A DNA stretch of 64,000 nt, from assembly GCA_016987375.1 (NCBI GenBank), contig PJRA01000216.1, positions 1,763,292-1,827,291 on the forward strand, read 5' to 3'. The notes under the pieces are model-generated. The model was not told the origin of the DNA, searched no databases, and was given only the letters and a program-made list of their open reading frames with translations. This DNA is from Brachionus koreanus (taxonomy: Eukaryota > Rotifera > Eurotatoria > Ploima > Brachionidae). The position numbers and the translations under genes were made by a program. Of this stretch, positions 22,201 through 33,460 are shown in pieces; the stretch's first letter is position 1; every line of letters begins with the position of its first letter.

Positions 22201-25200
22201 NNNNNNNNNNNNNNNNNNNNNNNNNNNNNNNNNNNNNNNNNNNNNNNNNNNNNNNNNNNNNNNNNNNNNNNNNNNNNNNNNNNNNNNNNNNNNNNNNNNN
22301 NNNNNNNNNNNNNNNNNNNNNNNNNNNNNNNNNNNNNNNNNNNNNNNNNNNNNNNNNNNNNNNNNNNNNNNNNNNNNNNNNNNNNNNNNNNNNNNNNNNN
22401 NNNNNNNNNNNNNNNNNNNNNNNNNNNNNNNNNNNNNNNNNNNNNNNNNNNNNNNNNNNNNNNNNNNNNNNNNNNNNNNNNNNNNNNNNNNNNNNNNNNN
22501 NNNNNNNNNNNNNNNNNNNNNNNNNNNNNNNNNNNNNNNNNNNNNNNNNNNNNNNNNNNNNNNNNNNNNNNNNNNNNNNNNNNNNNNNNNNNNNNNNNNN
22601 NNNNNNNNNNNNNNNNNNNNNNNNNNNNNNNNNNNNNNNNNNNNNNNNNNNNNNNNNNNNNNNNNNNNNNNNNNNNNNNNNNNNNNNNNNNNNNNNNNNN
22701 NNNNNNNNNNNNNNNNNNNNNNNNNNNNNNNNNNNNNNNNNNNNNNNNNNNNNNNNNNNNNNNNNNNNNNNNNNNNNNNNNNNNNNNNNNNNNNNNNNNN
22801 NNNNNNNNNNNNNNNNNNNNNNNNNNNNNNNNNNNNNNNNNNNNNNNNNNNNNNNNNNNNNNNNNNNNNNNNNNNNNNNNNNNNNNNNNNNNNNNNNNNN
22901 NNNNNNNNNNNNNNNNNNNNNNNNNNNNNNNNNNNNNNNNNNNNNNNNNNNNNNNNNNNNNNNNNNNNNNNNNNNNNNNNNNNNNNNNNTGAAATCCAAG
23001 TCAACCGCTAATTTTAAAATAGCCTTAGATAAGTTCAATGGAATCGGCTGCTACAGCTCTAAACGGCCAATTGGCGGTGGTGGGCTTAGACAATCTACAT
23101 GTTAGGTGTCGCAGCAAGAACTACTACTACTACTACTACTACTACTAGCAGATAAGTCATATTAGTTATTGAACAGTTAGTTTTAATACCTTCTAGATTG
23201 ATTCAACTCTATACTAAAATATTAAAATTGGGATAAGAAAATATCAAAAATGGTTAGTGAAGAAATAAGATTTGAAAATGACGATACATTTGCTAGTAAT
23301 TCAGATCAAGAGAAACCAGAAAATATTGTTCAAAAAAATAAATCGCGTGGTAATAGAAAAATTTATGTATATCATCAAACTTACGAAAATGTTTATTTAT
23401 TCAAGCAAGAGTTAGAACAAAATTCAATTGACCAAACAATCTGAAACTCAAATGGTTCAAAGATTCTAAAGAACGATAAAAAGTTAGAATATTTTTGTCG
23501 CTCCAAAAAATATGGATGTAAAGTTAGAATGTATGCATTAACATCTTATACAATAATAGGTTTCGTGTCTTTATTTCCAGCAATAAACATACATGCCATC
23601 AAGATGGAGAAGAGCAAACTAAAATAACAGAAGAAATTCAAAGACATATAAAACAATTAGAAGCCCTTGGCACAAAACCAGAGGCTATATTAGATCAGTT
23701 AACTGTTTTTTTTTTCAACCAGTTAAAAAGAGCGATCTAACAAACTTTTTGCTTAAAATTCGAGCAGAGAAAAAAGAGGTAGCTATGCCAACTTTACAGG
23801 ATTTAAAAAACTCATGTGAAAAAAGATTAGAATTACCAAAAAATGAAGACCAAGTATTTGTTGGTAAATACGAAATTCAAGCATTGCCAATTCAATCTTT
23901 TAAAATATTTTTAACAACAAATATGGTATTATTGAATTTTTGAATGAATGTGAGTCTAACCTCATTCATAGATGGTCAACGTGTAGATCTCCAACATTGA
24001 CTCTTATTCCCGATGACGAATCCATTTTTATCGAAAATATAAATATCAAGAAGCTTGACAATAAACCATTTATTTCAATTAATGATTTTACAGAAACATA
24101 TAAATGGAATCGCTTGAATAAGTCAATAATTGTTAACAATGACCAAGCGTTTATGCCAGATGGTAAAAAAAAACTCTAACTAAAGAACACTGGATTTGTA
24201 TTTGGAAGAGTTACAACAAAAGAATAGGCAATCATTTGAAACCATGATTTCATTTTTAGGCAGTTTACATATCGTCAGTTTAAACAAAGAAAATTGGAAA
24301 TTAAGATATTTTAAGCCAAAATGTGCCTGCTCATGTTCATTTTGGCGTAAACATGTACATTATTCTCATGTTATATCATGTGAATTTAGATGAAAATTAT
24401 GCAGCTTCGACTCAATAGGCATGGATTTACCAATTGAACGGAATAAAAAACGTGGTCCACAACCAGAAACAGCTAATGCATACGATAAGCAACCAGGAGA
24501 AAATTGCTATGATGATGAGCCTGTTATACCAAAGAAAAAAAGAAAGATTTAATCTTAAGAACGTCAAGATCAACAAGTTTTCCGAAATGTAATACACCAA
24601 TGCTTAAAAGAAGATATATTATTTTTTAAAGAAAATTTTAAAAATTAATATTAAAAAAGAAAATAAAAAAAAAAAAAAGAAAATTTTAAAATCTACATAA
24701 TTCAAAAAAGATATATCTATTTGAAAAATCCATTCAAAAGATATGAGGATTTAAAAATTTTTCAAACGAGTCAAAATGAATCGTTTGATGCTTCTAGTGT
24801 TAATTTAAATAACTATTTTTTATTGATTATGTTTATGTTTTATTAGAATATATGTTTTTTATTGAATTAGTATAAAAGGGAAATAAAAAATATCTTTTTT
24901 AATAAAAAAGATGTTCTTCTAATTAAAAAAGAGTGGGGTATTTTTTACGTCCTTAGTTATTTAATGAGATCATTTTAATTGAAATTAGGAACTATCAGAC
25001 TTTATGATGATAACTTGATGTAAATAACGGGAGAAAATAATCTTTTAATTCTATCTAACTCTAAGAAAAAATTATTTACATTATTCCTGTTTCTTTGTTG
25101 GGATCTAAATTCATTATTGTAATGCTCTTGAAGTTGACGAGCTATAATTTCATCATTTCTTGTCAATCTTAAACTTAATTTAATTTGAAAAAATCAAGTT

Positions 25201-25545
25201 AATTTGTTTTATTTTACTGAGAATTATTAGTTTGATTTAAGTTGTCATGTCTGACAACCGTATTAACTAGATACGGGAGATGATTAGGCTGACTGATGTG
25301 GATGGATGAACTTATTCTTGGGTATTGATTTGGCTGAAATGGTATTGGTGTTGGATAGATGCTCATAACTGAGTATGATCTTGGAATATTTGGTTGTATC
25401 GATTGGTTATATCTATATGTATTTAAATTATATATTCTTGATCTGTCATCTGAAGTCTCAATTTCGTCTTCAATAAAATCTAATGAATTTTTTAGGTACT
25501 TTTTGGCTTTGTGTTTAATTGCTGAAAGCATTGGAAATTTTTTTC
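19242..25545 (-). CDS. RING-H2 finger protein (putative E3 ubiquitin ligase), gene with a transposon-filled intron
   Basis: Exons read on the minus strand: 25545-25218 (Met at 25531), 25173 to about 25020, then after a gap of about 5.2 kb, about 19792-19610, about 19555-19341 and 19292-19242. The early part contains RNDEIIARQLQEHYNNEFRS, parallel to NDEILARKLQEEFDHEY in the intact paralog at 26770-28129. The last two exons encode a RING-H2 finger: CSICYEDYTRG, LMCLHKFHSSCIINWL, CPLC. The 25218/25173 and 19341/19292 junctions join in phase. Joining across the 5 kb interval is inferred from the shared order with the paralog. That interval holds a LINE and a MULE-like relic in the opposite orientation. 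It could instead be two broken gene parts. Confidence 0.5.
20310..20404 (+). repeat. direct repeat of the 3' end of the isochorismatase gene (copy in RING gene intron)
   Basis: About 95 bases here match 25737-25839 with small indels (shared words include ATTATAAAAATTTAATAATT, AATTTTGTTTTAAAATTAAT and ATAAACCA). The second copy covers the last codons and 3' flank of the isochorismatase gene. The two copies are in the same orientation, about 5.4 kb apart, and flank the transposon-rich block. Confidence 0.65.
22063..22989. other. assembly gap (927 N) in LINE reverse transcriptase
   Basis: Run of N within the LINE; open frames spanning it are meaningless beyond the known flanks. Confidence 0.99.
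23121..23148 (+). repeat. (CTA)n microsatellite, LINE 3' tail
   Basis: Nine perfect CTA units (CTACTACTACTACTA...) follow the LINE stop codon and 3' untranslated sequence. A degenerate ACTACTAATAATACT tract occupies the same place in the LINE relic ending near 37440. Confidence 0.9.
23250..24552 (+). pseudogene. decayed MULE/FLYWCH-like transposase gene
   Basis: A series of frames broken by stops encodes parts of one protein. It begins with MVSEEIRFENDDTFAS, followed by a FLYWCH-like zinc-finger region (KKLEYFCRSKKYGCKVRMYA ... SNKHTCH), then EEIQRHIKQLEALGTKPEAI. Near the end it carries a SWIM-like Cys/His pattern (CACSCSFWRKHVHYSHVI) and a basic tail (KKRGPQPETANAYDKQPGEN ... PKKKRKI). This order is seen in MULE-type transposase proteins of invertebrates. 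The central catalytic core is missing or unrecognisable, so the copy is dead. It sits antisense in the RING gene intron. The assignment rests on motif order only. Confidence 0.5.
24553..25019. other. intronic AT-rich sequence
   Basis: Simple A-rich tract (near 24640-24690) and otherwise featureless sequence between the MULE-like relic and the second exon of the RING gene. Confidence 0.45.
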
Positions 25546-25736
25546 CTAAAAACAAAAATTAGATTTAAATTTTTTTTAGAAAATCTAATATTTGAATATT
25601 TTTTGGATTTAGTTTAATTGAGAAATAAACCCAGAAAAATCTAAATTTTTTAAAGTGTATTAACATTTTTCAAGTTATCGAATACATAATTTAAAATCAG
25701 TAATTTTTTTGATTAAATTTCTAAGGTTTAATAAAA

Positions 25737-25839
25737 ATTATAAAAATTTAATAATTTATTTTTTTGTTCAAATTCAAATTTTGTTTTAAAATTAATCAAA
25801 AGTAGAGATTATTGCGTAAATCTAAATTTTCAATAAACC
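25737..25839 (+). repeat. direct repeat, parent copy at the isochorismatase 3' end
   Basis: Partner of 20310-20404. It includes the last codons, the stop and the 3' flank of the isochorismatase-domain gene, so this copy is probably the source. Confidence 0.6.
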
Positions 25840-26587
25840 AGTATCATGAGAAGAATTTCTGATGATTTTTTGAATGTTTTTGAATTTAGGATCACTGGCG
25901 TTTCTTATAAACTGGAAAACTATTGATTCTGCTGTTGTTAAAAATGCACCTGATTGTTTCATTCTTTCAATTGCATACTTTCTTTAAAAAAATAATAATT
26001 AAAAAGCAAAAAATTGTTTAGGCATTACCTATCTACCATTGATCTTGATGAAACTGTGTCAACTATTACATGCACACTTTTTCCATTTTCTAAAAAGTCT
26101 AAGCATGTACTTAGAATACAAGCATGTGCTTCAATTCCGCATAGCAACACCGAATCATAATCTTTTTAATAATTTTCAAATTTGGCAAGTAAATGTTCAA
26201 TTAAAAATATTTTTCACCTGGTGTGTTTTGATTGATGTGATCAATTAAATCTTTGGTGCACATACTGAACGAAGTTTTTTCAAATATTTTTACATTTTCA
26301 CATTTTTGTTTAAGAAATGGTACTGTATGACCTAAACCTAGATAAAAATATTAATATTTTATTTCTAAAATTAATCATAAATTCTAATGATAATATTTTT
26401 ATATACCTTTAGGGTACTGTTCAGTTACTAAATATGGAACATTCAATTGCTTAGCAATATCTAGAACACGTCCAGTATTTTCGACAATTTGATTAAAATA
26501 TTGAATATTAGGAGCGAATTTTTCTTGCAAATCGCAAAGAAGTAAAAGAGTTTTTGATGGATTTAAGCGTCCGATTCTTGATACCAT
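25822..26587 (-). CDS. ISOC2: isochorismatase domain-containing protein (ISOC2-like)
   Basis: Four exons join in phase (26587-26407, 26337-26218, 26161-26029, 25981-25822) to 197 residues, the usual size for this family of cysteine-hydrolase-fold proteins of unknown substrate in animals. [20 protein letters not shown] carries the catalytic Asp. [14 protein letters not shown] follows, then [20 protein letters not shown] with the nucleophilic Cys in the middle of [24 protein letters not shown] and [14 protein letters not shown] complete the match. An AG lies immediately before the ATG (TTTTGAAG|ATG). It is 182 bases downstream of the RING-H2 gene on the same strand. Confidence 0.92.
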
Positions 26588-26769
26588 CTTCAAAATAATA
26601 TTTTTATATATTCAATTGAATTATTTCAAGATTTTTTTCATCATTTTTTACGACAAAGTTATCAAACTTTGTAATTTGAAATTATTTTTAAGTTTTATCA
26701 TAATTTTTATTTGAAAAATTGAAAGGAACAGAATTCAGAAAAATGTTATTTAGTACAATTATAAAAAAA

Positions 26770-28129
26770 TTAAACGTTTCCATTAATGGCGTCAATTTGA
26801 CACAGAGGACATTTTCTACTCTCCTAAAATAAAAAATATTTATTTTTTCTTGAAAAAATTTCAAATTATGAAATACTTTTAGAAGCCAATCTTTGACACA
26901 TTCGGTATGAAATTTATGCAAACATGCTAATGATGTAAGCTTTTCACCTCCTATATATGATTCAAAGCAAATTGAACACTTATTTTCTTGTTGATCTTGA
27001 TTATTTTCCTTATAGGCGTATAATGGCAGTGATTCCCACTCCTGCTTGGTTAAAATTTTTTTTAAATTTACGTTTTCGTCAAGCATAAGCAAAGCCTTTT
27101 TCTATTTATTTAAAAATACTTTTGAAAAAATTTTAGTTTACTTCATAATCATCAGCAGTAAAATCTCTATCAGAACGAATAAGTGAATTTGTTCCATTTA
27201 GAGTTCTAACTCTATTTAAAAATGACGGAACTTGTCTTCGATTTCTTCTATTATAAGTTTGATGAATTCTTGGTCTTTGTTGTTGGTTTTCATCAGCTAG
27301 AAATTGTAACATCTTTAAATTATGATAAATGCAAATTTAAAAGACAAAAACATCAAGAATTACAAAATCATTGTTGTGTAGAAAATTAAATTCATTTGTC
27401 AAGTCAGAATTGTTGTTTTCACTTCTTCTTCGAGCAAAAGATAAATTCTGATCATCTGTATTATTTTCAAATCTTTCAGGTATTGCTGCATTTTGATTTC
27501 TATTATCATCATTATTAATTCTATCTAAATTGTTGTCAAGACTTGTAGCGTATTCGTGATCAAATTCTTCCTGAAGTTTGCGAGCTAAAATTTCATCGTT
27601 TGTAGTTTGTCTTTTTTTTTTAAATTAAATCAACATTTGAAAGTAAAAATTTAAAATAAAACTAACTCAGCGCTTGCTTTTTTATTTGAGCTCTTCCTAG
27701 GTCTGAGTTTTCTTTCATAATTAGTTTGTTTATCTATTTTAGTCTTGTCTTTTTTATCACTTGGTAAGTCATCAATAATTATTATCTTATTAAAATTATA
27801 GTGAAAATAACTAATAAATTTTGTAAACGGCATTTTTCTTAAAAAATAAACTTACATCATCATCACTGCTATTTTCACAATTATTTAAGCCTTTACAATG
27901 ACTAAGAGCATTTTAAGGATATTTTTAAAAAGTTAAAAATAGTTACTTTCTCATTCGTTTTCTAAATTGTGTCACTTTAAATTTACGTTCTTTATCTTTC
28001 TGGATATCATGTTCTTCCTTTAAATAGTTTAAAATTACTAACAAAAAATATATTTTTTAGTTTCACCTGAAATTTAAGAAAAAAATTTTCGTTTGATTCA
28101 CCAGTTAAAGATGATATTCCAGTAGCCAT
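26770..28129 (-). CDS. RING-H2 finger protein, putative E3 ubiquitin ligase (intact paralog)
   Basis: Read 28129 to 26770 on the minus strand, exons join in phase throughout. The first is 28129-28067 (MATGISSLTGESNENFFLKF), and the later ones include 27610-27364, 27312-27142, 27101-26877 and 26823-26770. After a basic, acidic and Asn-rich low-complexity region with NDEILARKLQEEFDHEY, the C-terminus is a canonical RING-H2: CSICFESYIGGEKLT, LACLHKFHTECVKDWLL and CPLC, with stop 17 codons into the last exon. RING-H2 proteins of this shape usually transfer ubiquitin; no substrate can be inferred. It is the paralog of the gene at 19242-25545, and the two share the order of their blocks. Confidence 0.82.
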
Positions 28130-28403
28130 ATATATTCCCAATTAAATAATTCTGATCAAAATTCAAAAATAAATTGTTGAAATATGTTCTTCTAAAAAGA
28201 ATAAGCAATCTAAAATTGTGAATTTAAAAGCGTAAATGAAATTTTTTTAGAATTGATAATGTGTATCTAGCTTCATAAATAAAATCAATTGAGAAAAATA
28301 TCAGTCTAACATTTTTAATCTTTGAAAGAAAGCTACTCTTTCAAATAAATGTATTAAAACAATAAAAATTAAAAAAAGAATTTATTTTGATTTATTTAAA
28401 AAT

Positions 28404-29485
28404 CTATTTTTTGTTTGTCTCGACTATTTTCCGCAACTTGTCCTCTTCCAGAGTCAATTTTTGTTCTATAGATTTAAGAGATTCTTCACTTAAATGATCA
28501 ACGCCGTCAACAATTAGAGTTTCTGCATGTTCTTCAAGTAAAATAGAGATATATTCTTTATTTTTAGCATTGTGTAAATTTTCCATTTTTAGTGATTTCA
28601 AATTCCTTTGATAAAAGTTTATTATTATACTTTTGCATAAAGATATTCTATAAAAATTTCCCAAAAATTTTTTTAAAATGATAAAAAGCTTAAAAATTAT
28701 TTTTAATTGTTTTCTCTTTTTAAAAAGATAAATAAAATTTTTTACTTTAAATAAGCTAAAGTTATAAGTCCGTTGTCAGTAACATTATGACAACTTGATA
28801 TTTCCAAATGTTCCAATGTATCTGAAAATGCATGAGAAATTCTTGATAAAAGCCAATCGTCTGCAAAATTACACTCATTTAAAACTAAAGTTTTCAAATC
28901 TTGACAGGATTCTTTAAAAAAATGAGTTTGAAAGCCATAAAATGTTGCTTTTAAAATGTACCTATATTGCTTATACCGTCGGACTTTATAACAGTTTTAC
29001 TCAAATCAATTCCTTCGACATAAAAATTTTTAGTGTATTGCTTTGGAAGTACATTTTCAATTTTTTCATCTTCAAGAGATATCCATTTTGAATAACCATG
29101 CAAGCGACATTTGCCTCCCATTTTTAAGGTATAAGTAGCTGCGTGCAAATCCGGACCAAGTTTGTTTAAATCAGACTCGAAAAAACTTTTAAATTCGTTT
29201 GAGGATTCATGAATTATTATGTTCAAATGGTAAGTTTTACTTGTTTACGGCATCAATTGAAGTTCTATATCTTTTTTCCATTAAACTTTTAAATCCACTG
29301 ATTATGGCAAAGTTTCTTTCCTTATAAAGCCATGTCAAAAAATCACCTATTGACACTGGCTGTTGACTTTTTTTGGCCATTTCAAGTAGTTCATTTCGAA
29401 CACCTTGAAAAGTCTATTTATGCAAATATTTAACTTGATATTATAAAATACCTCTTGTTCTTTTTAGTATCCGAGTAAGACGCAT
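28404..29485 (-). CDS. DMAC2: DMAC2/ATP5S-like mitochondrial leucine-rich repeat protein
   Basis: Five exons join in phase (29485-29452, 29403-29241, 29185-28962, 28911-28746, 28605-28404) to 262 residues. The N-terminus MRLTRILKRTRGVRNELLEM is Arg-rich without acids at the very start, like a mitochondrial targeting peptide. GGKCRLHGYSKWIS and VEGIDLSKTVIKSDGISNI lead into Leu-rich repeats (LKTLVLNECNFADDWLLSRI, LEHLEISSCHNVTDNGLITL). This matches DMAC2 (distal membrane arm assembly of respiratory complex I) better than ATP5S/DMAC2L, mainly through the DDWLLSRI motif, but the two are related and I cannot separate them with certainty. The acceptor at 28911 was chosen because a closer AG would give a 14-base intron. 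Confidence 0.75.
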
Positions 29486-30658
29486 TTAAATTTTCTATTT
29501 CAATTTTTTTAATATTTGTTACTTCAAATTATTAAATAACTAAATTCATAAATAAGAGCAAAATTTATTTTTCAAATGTATTTGTTTTATAAGATAAGAA
29601 AACTATAAAAATCAAAATAAAATAGTAACTTTTCAATTCATCAAATTGAGAGACTGATCACAGTTCGATTTTTATTATTCAGAATTTTTTCATTTAAATA
29701 TAAATGAGGAATCGAATATGAATATAGGTTAAAAGTACGTTTAAAAACCAGATCAATTTTTAATCAAAATTGTTTCTTATGGTGCTAAATAAATTTTTTG
29801 GTTTTAATTTTTTTTAAAATTCCTTATTGAAAAGGATTATTTTTCCATACTTTTTTATATAAAGTTATTTTTAAAGTCATTATTAATTCTTAAGTAAATT
29901 CAAATTTTTTTTTGTGATAATTTTAAGTGATTTTTTAAAACTCAATCCGAAGGGTTTTTTCAATCTTTTGTGCTACCTTTTCTTTTTACATTTTAAACCA
30001 AGAAAAAAAGCAAATTTTGTAACAAAAATAAATTAATTTTAATATTTTTTGATTTTGGATTTCTGATTAAAATGAAGATTTAAAAACTATTATATTTTTT
30101 TATCACATTTATTTAAAAAAAAAAAGATGTAACATCAAGTTAATCATCAATGTTAAGTTTGTATTTTATTGTAACGGATGAGCCGTAATGTTTTGCAAAA
30201 TTTTCAATCCCAGATTAAAATATGAACAAAGATACAAGGTGTGTCTCGAAGCCTAGAGCGTCACTAGTATGCAAGGATCCAGAACCTAACATAAAAAATA
30301 TACAAAAAGAATGCTGTAATAAATTTGAAAAATTTCAGCTCTGTCCGATATACCAAATATGGCTTGGAAAGCCTTAGTACAAGGTTTTCGTTTGAATTCG
30401 AAATAGTGTGTTTGGATCATAGCACATTGCGTAATATTGGTTATGATAATTAGGAGTCAGGGAAAATATCAGATATTAATAATTAATATTTTGGCGCCAA
30501 ACAATTAAATTTTAACGTTCAAGATAATTCAATCTGCTGTTTCAATTTTCAACAAAAAAAAACAATTAATTACGGCCATTTTTAAAAATAAATTCAAATT
30601 TATTTACTAAAATATCTATTTTATTAAAAGCCTAAAAACAATTTCAAAATTACAAAAT
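29486..30658. other. intergenic between DMAC2-like and PARP3
   Basis: About 1.2 kb. The part at 30180-30480 is slightly less AT-rich and could be an old, unrecognisable coding or transposon remnant. No frame is long enough to call. The rest is featureless. Confidence 0.4.
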
Positions 30659-32791
30659 TTAATATCCAAATTTTAGTTTAAGCAAGTATCTAATTCTATT
30701 CTGTCCTTCATTGTAGATTAGATATTCGCTTTGTGAAAATGATGATGACAATTTGGTGTTAATAGGCTTTCCTTGAGGTACGGTTACTTTTTTACCATCT
30801 ATGTCTAATATTGTATCAAATTTTGCATCTGGTTCTGTCATTCCTTTAGCTATTACACAATCAAATCCATTAGGAGGCTTAGTAAGTGACGGATCATCTC
30901 TTGTGATATGATGCTCTTTACCCAAAGCAACTTCATTCAAAAACATGATACCAATATTTTTATCTTTTACATTTGTTGTTCCTACATATCCAGCCGATTT
31001 TCCATTCTCTGAAGCAAAGTATATACCTTTTCCCACGCGTCCACCACTATGCGGCATTATTCTCAAGCCGGTTTTTAAAATGGCCGCCACTACTGCTACA
31101 TTAGTTCCATGCCATAAAAGCTTTCTATTCTCTAAAGAATTGAACTCTTTGAACCGTAAATTCTTTTAAAAATTTTAGTCTTTGAAAAAAATTTAGAAAA
31201 TAAATTTTCTACTTCTCCTTCTCGAGACACTTTCCAAACTTCTAAAATTTCACATCTACTATATCCCTGTGTATTTACTGTATATGTTTCTATTATCTTT
31301 TTGATTAAAAAAATATAACCTAAAACGCCATTTTAAAAAAAAAAAGCAAACCTTGAATTCATTACTATTCTTGTCCAACAATTCAAGATCACATTTAAGT
31401 TGATCATAATTTATATCTGTAGGATGTGATGGTTTATTACTATCGTCAGTTTTAGCAGCTTCTTTATCACCCTTTTCTTGCATAGATTGGGCCAACTCTA
31501 TGTCACTTAAAACGGTGAGCATGTCGTATTTTTTCTGCAAAGCTTCTTGATTATCTATGGACGGAGGTCGTTGTCGACCAAAATCCTGAGGAATAACAGT
31601 ATAAAATTTGCTTGATAAGTCATTTAATTTTTGCTTTGCAGACGATTTTGATTTGATTATTGTTTCAATTTCTTCTAAAACTTCAAAGCCTTTTGCTATC
31701 TGTATTTTGCTCAGTTTGCCCAAAGGCATTTTTTTAACATCTAAAATTAAATTTCATTTTAATTTTAGGATTAAAAAATTTAACAAAACTGACCAATATC
31801 ATATTTTTTCATAGCGCCTTTAAACATATCTGTATCAAATATCAAATTTATTAATTCCTGGGTTTTATTGTCAAGTTTTGAAGGTTTGCATTCTTTTGGA
31901 TTAACTTTTTTGTCCTAGAAATAATTTTAAAGTTGAAATAAAATTAGGTGAAAAAACAGCAACTCACATCAACAACCACAGCTTTATTTTCATCCTCGTC
32001 TTCACCTCCAACATCCATTTCTATTAAAGTATACTTTCCACTGTGAGGAACAAATGTTTCTCGATTTTTCCAATCATTTTTTGTTTTGTCCTTAAATTTT
32101 TTCTCAAATGCTTTTATAGCCTTGTCTTCAGAGGTAAACGATTCCAACCCTTTTTGTTAAATAAACAATCTACTAAGTTCAAAAAGATCTTTTTTTTACC
32201 ATTATTTTGACCAATTTCTCCGACTCTCCCCCATCTATTCCATCTTAAAACAAGATTGAATTTAAAAATAAATTTTTTTTTTCTTACTTACAAAAAGTAA
32301 ACCGATGGTGAAGTCGAACAAGTCAAAAGCTGGATAATATAAAATTTGTTGTTATTCGCGCCAATATTAGTTTGATTTAGCATACAATCGTAATCTAAAT
32401 AAACCTAGAATGGACTTATATTTTCACAAATTATTAGTATTTTTCAAAATTACAGTGTAATTATTCGAAAATGATAAATGTTTGTCAGGCAAATAAATTT
32501 TTGGCTTTTTATCGTTTTTATCAGCTTCTCTTAGCTTGTTTGCAATGCTGTCTTTAGAATCTGTTTTTTTAGTTTCTTGTTCTACTTCTTGCAAAGGTTC
32601 ATCTTCCACTTGATCTTCAATTTGTGCTTTTGAACGCTTAGCTTTATTAATGAATTAAATTATTTAATAATACATTAATTTATTCGATTTAACGATTCGG
32701 TCATTTTTTATATCGTTAGTCCGAAATGATTAAAAAAAATACCAGATTTTGCCGCTCTAGCTTTGGCTGCAGCTCGTTTTTTAGGTGGCAT
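30659..32791 (-). CDS. PARP3: poly/mono-ADP-ribosyltransferase PARP3
   Basis: Nine exons join in phase (32791-32743, 32641-32454, 32404-32292, 32243-32200, 32149-31968, 31914-31794, 31740-31352, 31296-31213, 31162-30659) to 557 residues. PARP3 ADP-ribosylates proteins and DNA ends at double-strand breaks. A basic N-terminus (MPPKKRAAAKARAAKS) precedes the WGR domain (VYLDYDCMLNQTNIGANNNK, RWNRWGRVGEIGQN, FVPHSGKYTLIEMD), the alpha-helical regulatory domain (MPLGKLSKIQIAKGFEVLEE) and the catalytic domain. The His-Tyr-Glu triad is intact: KLLWHGTNVAVV, GKGIYFASENGKSAGYVG, SQSEYLIYNE. PSLTKPPNGFDCVIAKGMTE is typical of PARP3 rather than PARP1. It is slightly longer than human PARP3 because of the N-terminal extension. 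Confidence 0.96.
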
Positions 32792-33324
32792 GTTTAAGTA
32801 GTTTTTTATTTTATTTTAGATTTTAAAGTGAGCTTGTTTAAATGTGAGTAAATTTGATTTAAATTGGAAAAATATTTTCTAACATGTCTTGGCAAGAGAT
32901 TTAAATTTCCAAAATTTTTTAAAATTAAATTTTCATAATTATTTCGGCTAAGATTATTTTTTTTCCAAAAGAGTCGTCATGGATATTGTTATTTTCAGAG
33001 ATGATACTTATGATGAAAGAAAATACGATAAAAAATATATTAAAATATAAAAAATACTCTATAGTGAATGAATTTCTTGAAGTTTTTATCATAAAAATTT
33101 ATAATTATTTATTTGATTACTTTTATTAAAATCATTTATTACGAATATACATTAAAGCCATTTTAATTAAATTCAAATTAAAATTTTCGTAAATTTGCAA
33201 AATGTTGTTGTTTTTTTTTTCATTTGATTTAAATTTTTAAATTATTGCCTCAAATGTTTATTTACAGCCACTCATCTAATCCAGCTTTGAATTTTTCTCA
33301 CAATATTCTTTTTAACCAGGGTGG

Positions 33325-33460
33325 CTTATAAGTCACAACTAACAAAAAAAGTAAAAATCGAGACTTATACTTGTTGGAAAAAATTTAAAAATTACAAGTC
33401 TTGATTTGCAAATGACTTGTAATAACTTTTTTACAAGTCTTTGTAATTTTGAATGATGAA
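33325..33460 (+). repeat. dispersed repeat, copy 2
   Basis: Contains imperfect internal symmetry around AAGTCxxxACTTG-type words (TTATAAGTCACAACTAAC, GACTTATACTTG, ACAAGTCTTGATTTG, ATGACTTGTAATAACTTTTT). The second half matches the reverse complement of 9915-9995. This suggests a short, palindrome-prone non-autonomous element. Confidence 0.55.

Larger units (their letters stand above)
20470..23160 (+). mobile_element. CR1/Jockey-type non-LTR retrotransposon (LINE), 5'-truncated, with gap
   Basis: The first part (20500-20890) is the C-terminal half of an APE-type endonuclease (LLVGCMYRPP, VVVCGDFNFPEISW, SLLDLLLTSEPE). After a frameshift near 20890-20960 the reverse transcriptase follows (21000-22062): a linker with KWMNYEINRVIKLKHRAWYK, then EWKRANVSPIYKKGSKLEPV, NYRPVSLTSVACKVLEGIV, GSQHGFVPKKGC and LLDFSKAFDTVPHQRLLHKL. 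The catalytic YADD box falls in the N gap 22063-22989. After the gap, NFKIALDKFNGIGCYS ends the protein and a (CTA)n tail at 23121-23148 marks the 3' end, as is usual for CR1/L2-like elements. It lies antisense in the presumed RING gene intron. The frameshift suggests it is not active. Confidence 0.88.

Noticed and set aside
21949..23038. Extra open frames across the second gap
   Set aside because: They exist only because N contains no stop codons; the real frame is the LINE reverse transcriptase.
28942..28961. A 14-base apparent intron in the DMAC2-like gene
   Set aside because: Too short to be spliced; the next AG at 28912 gives a 50-base intron and keeps the frame.
30180..30480. Slightly less AT-rich patch that might be an old gene piece
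   Set aside because: No frame longer than chance and no motif.
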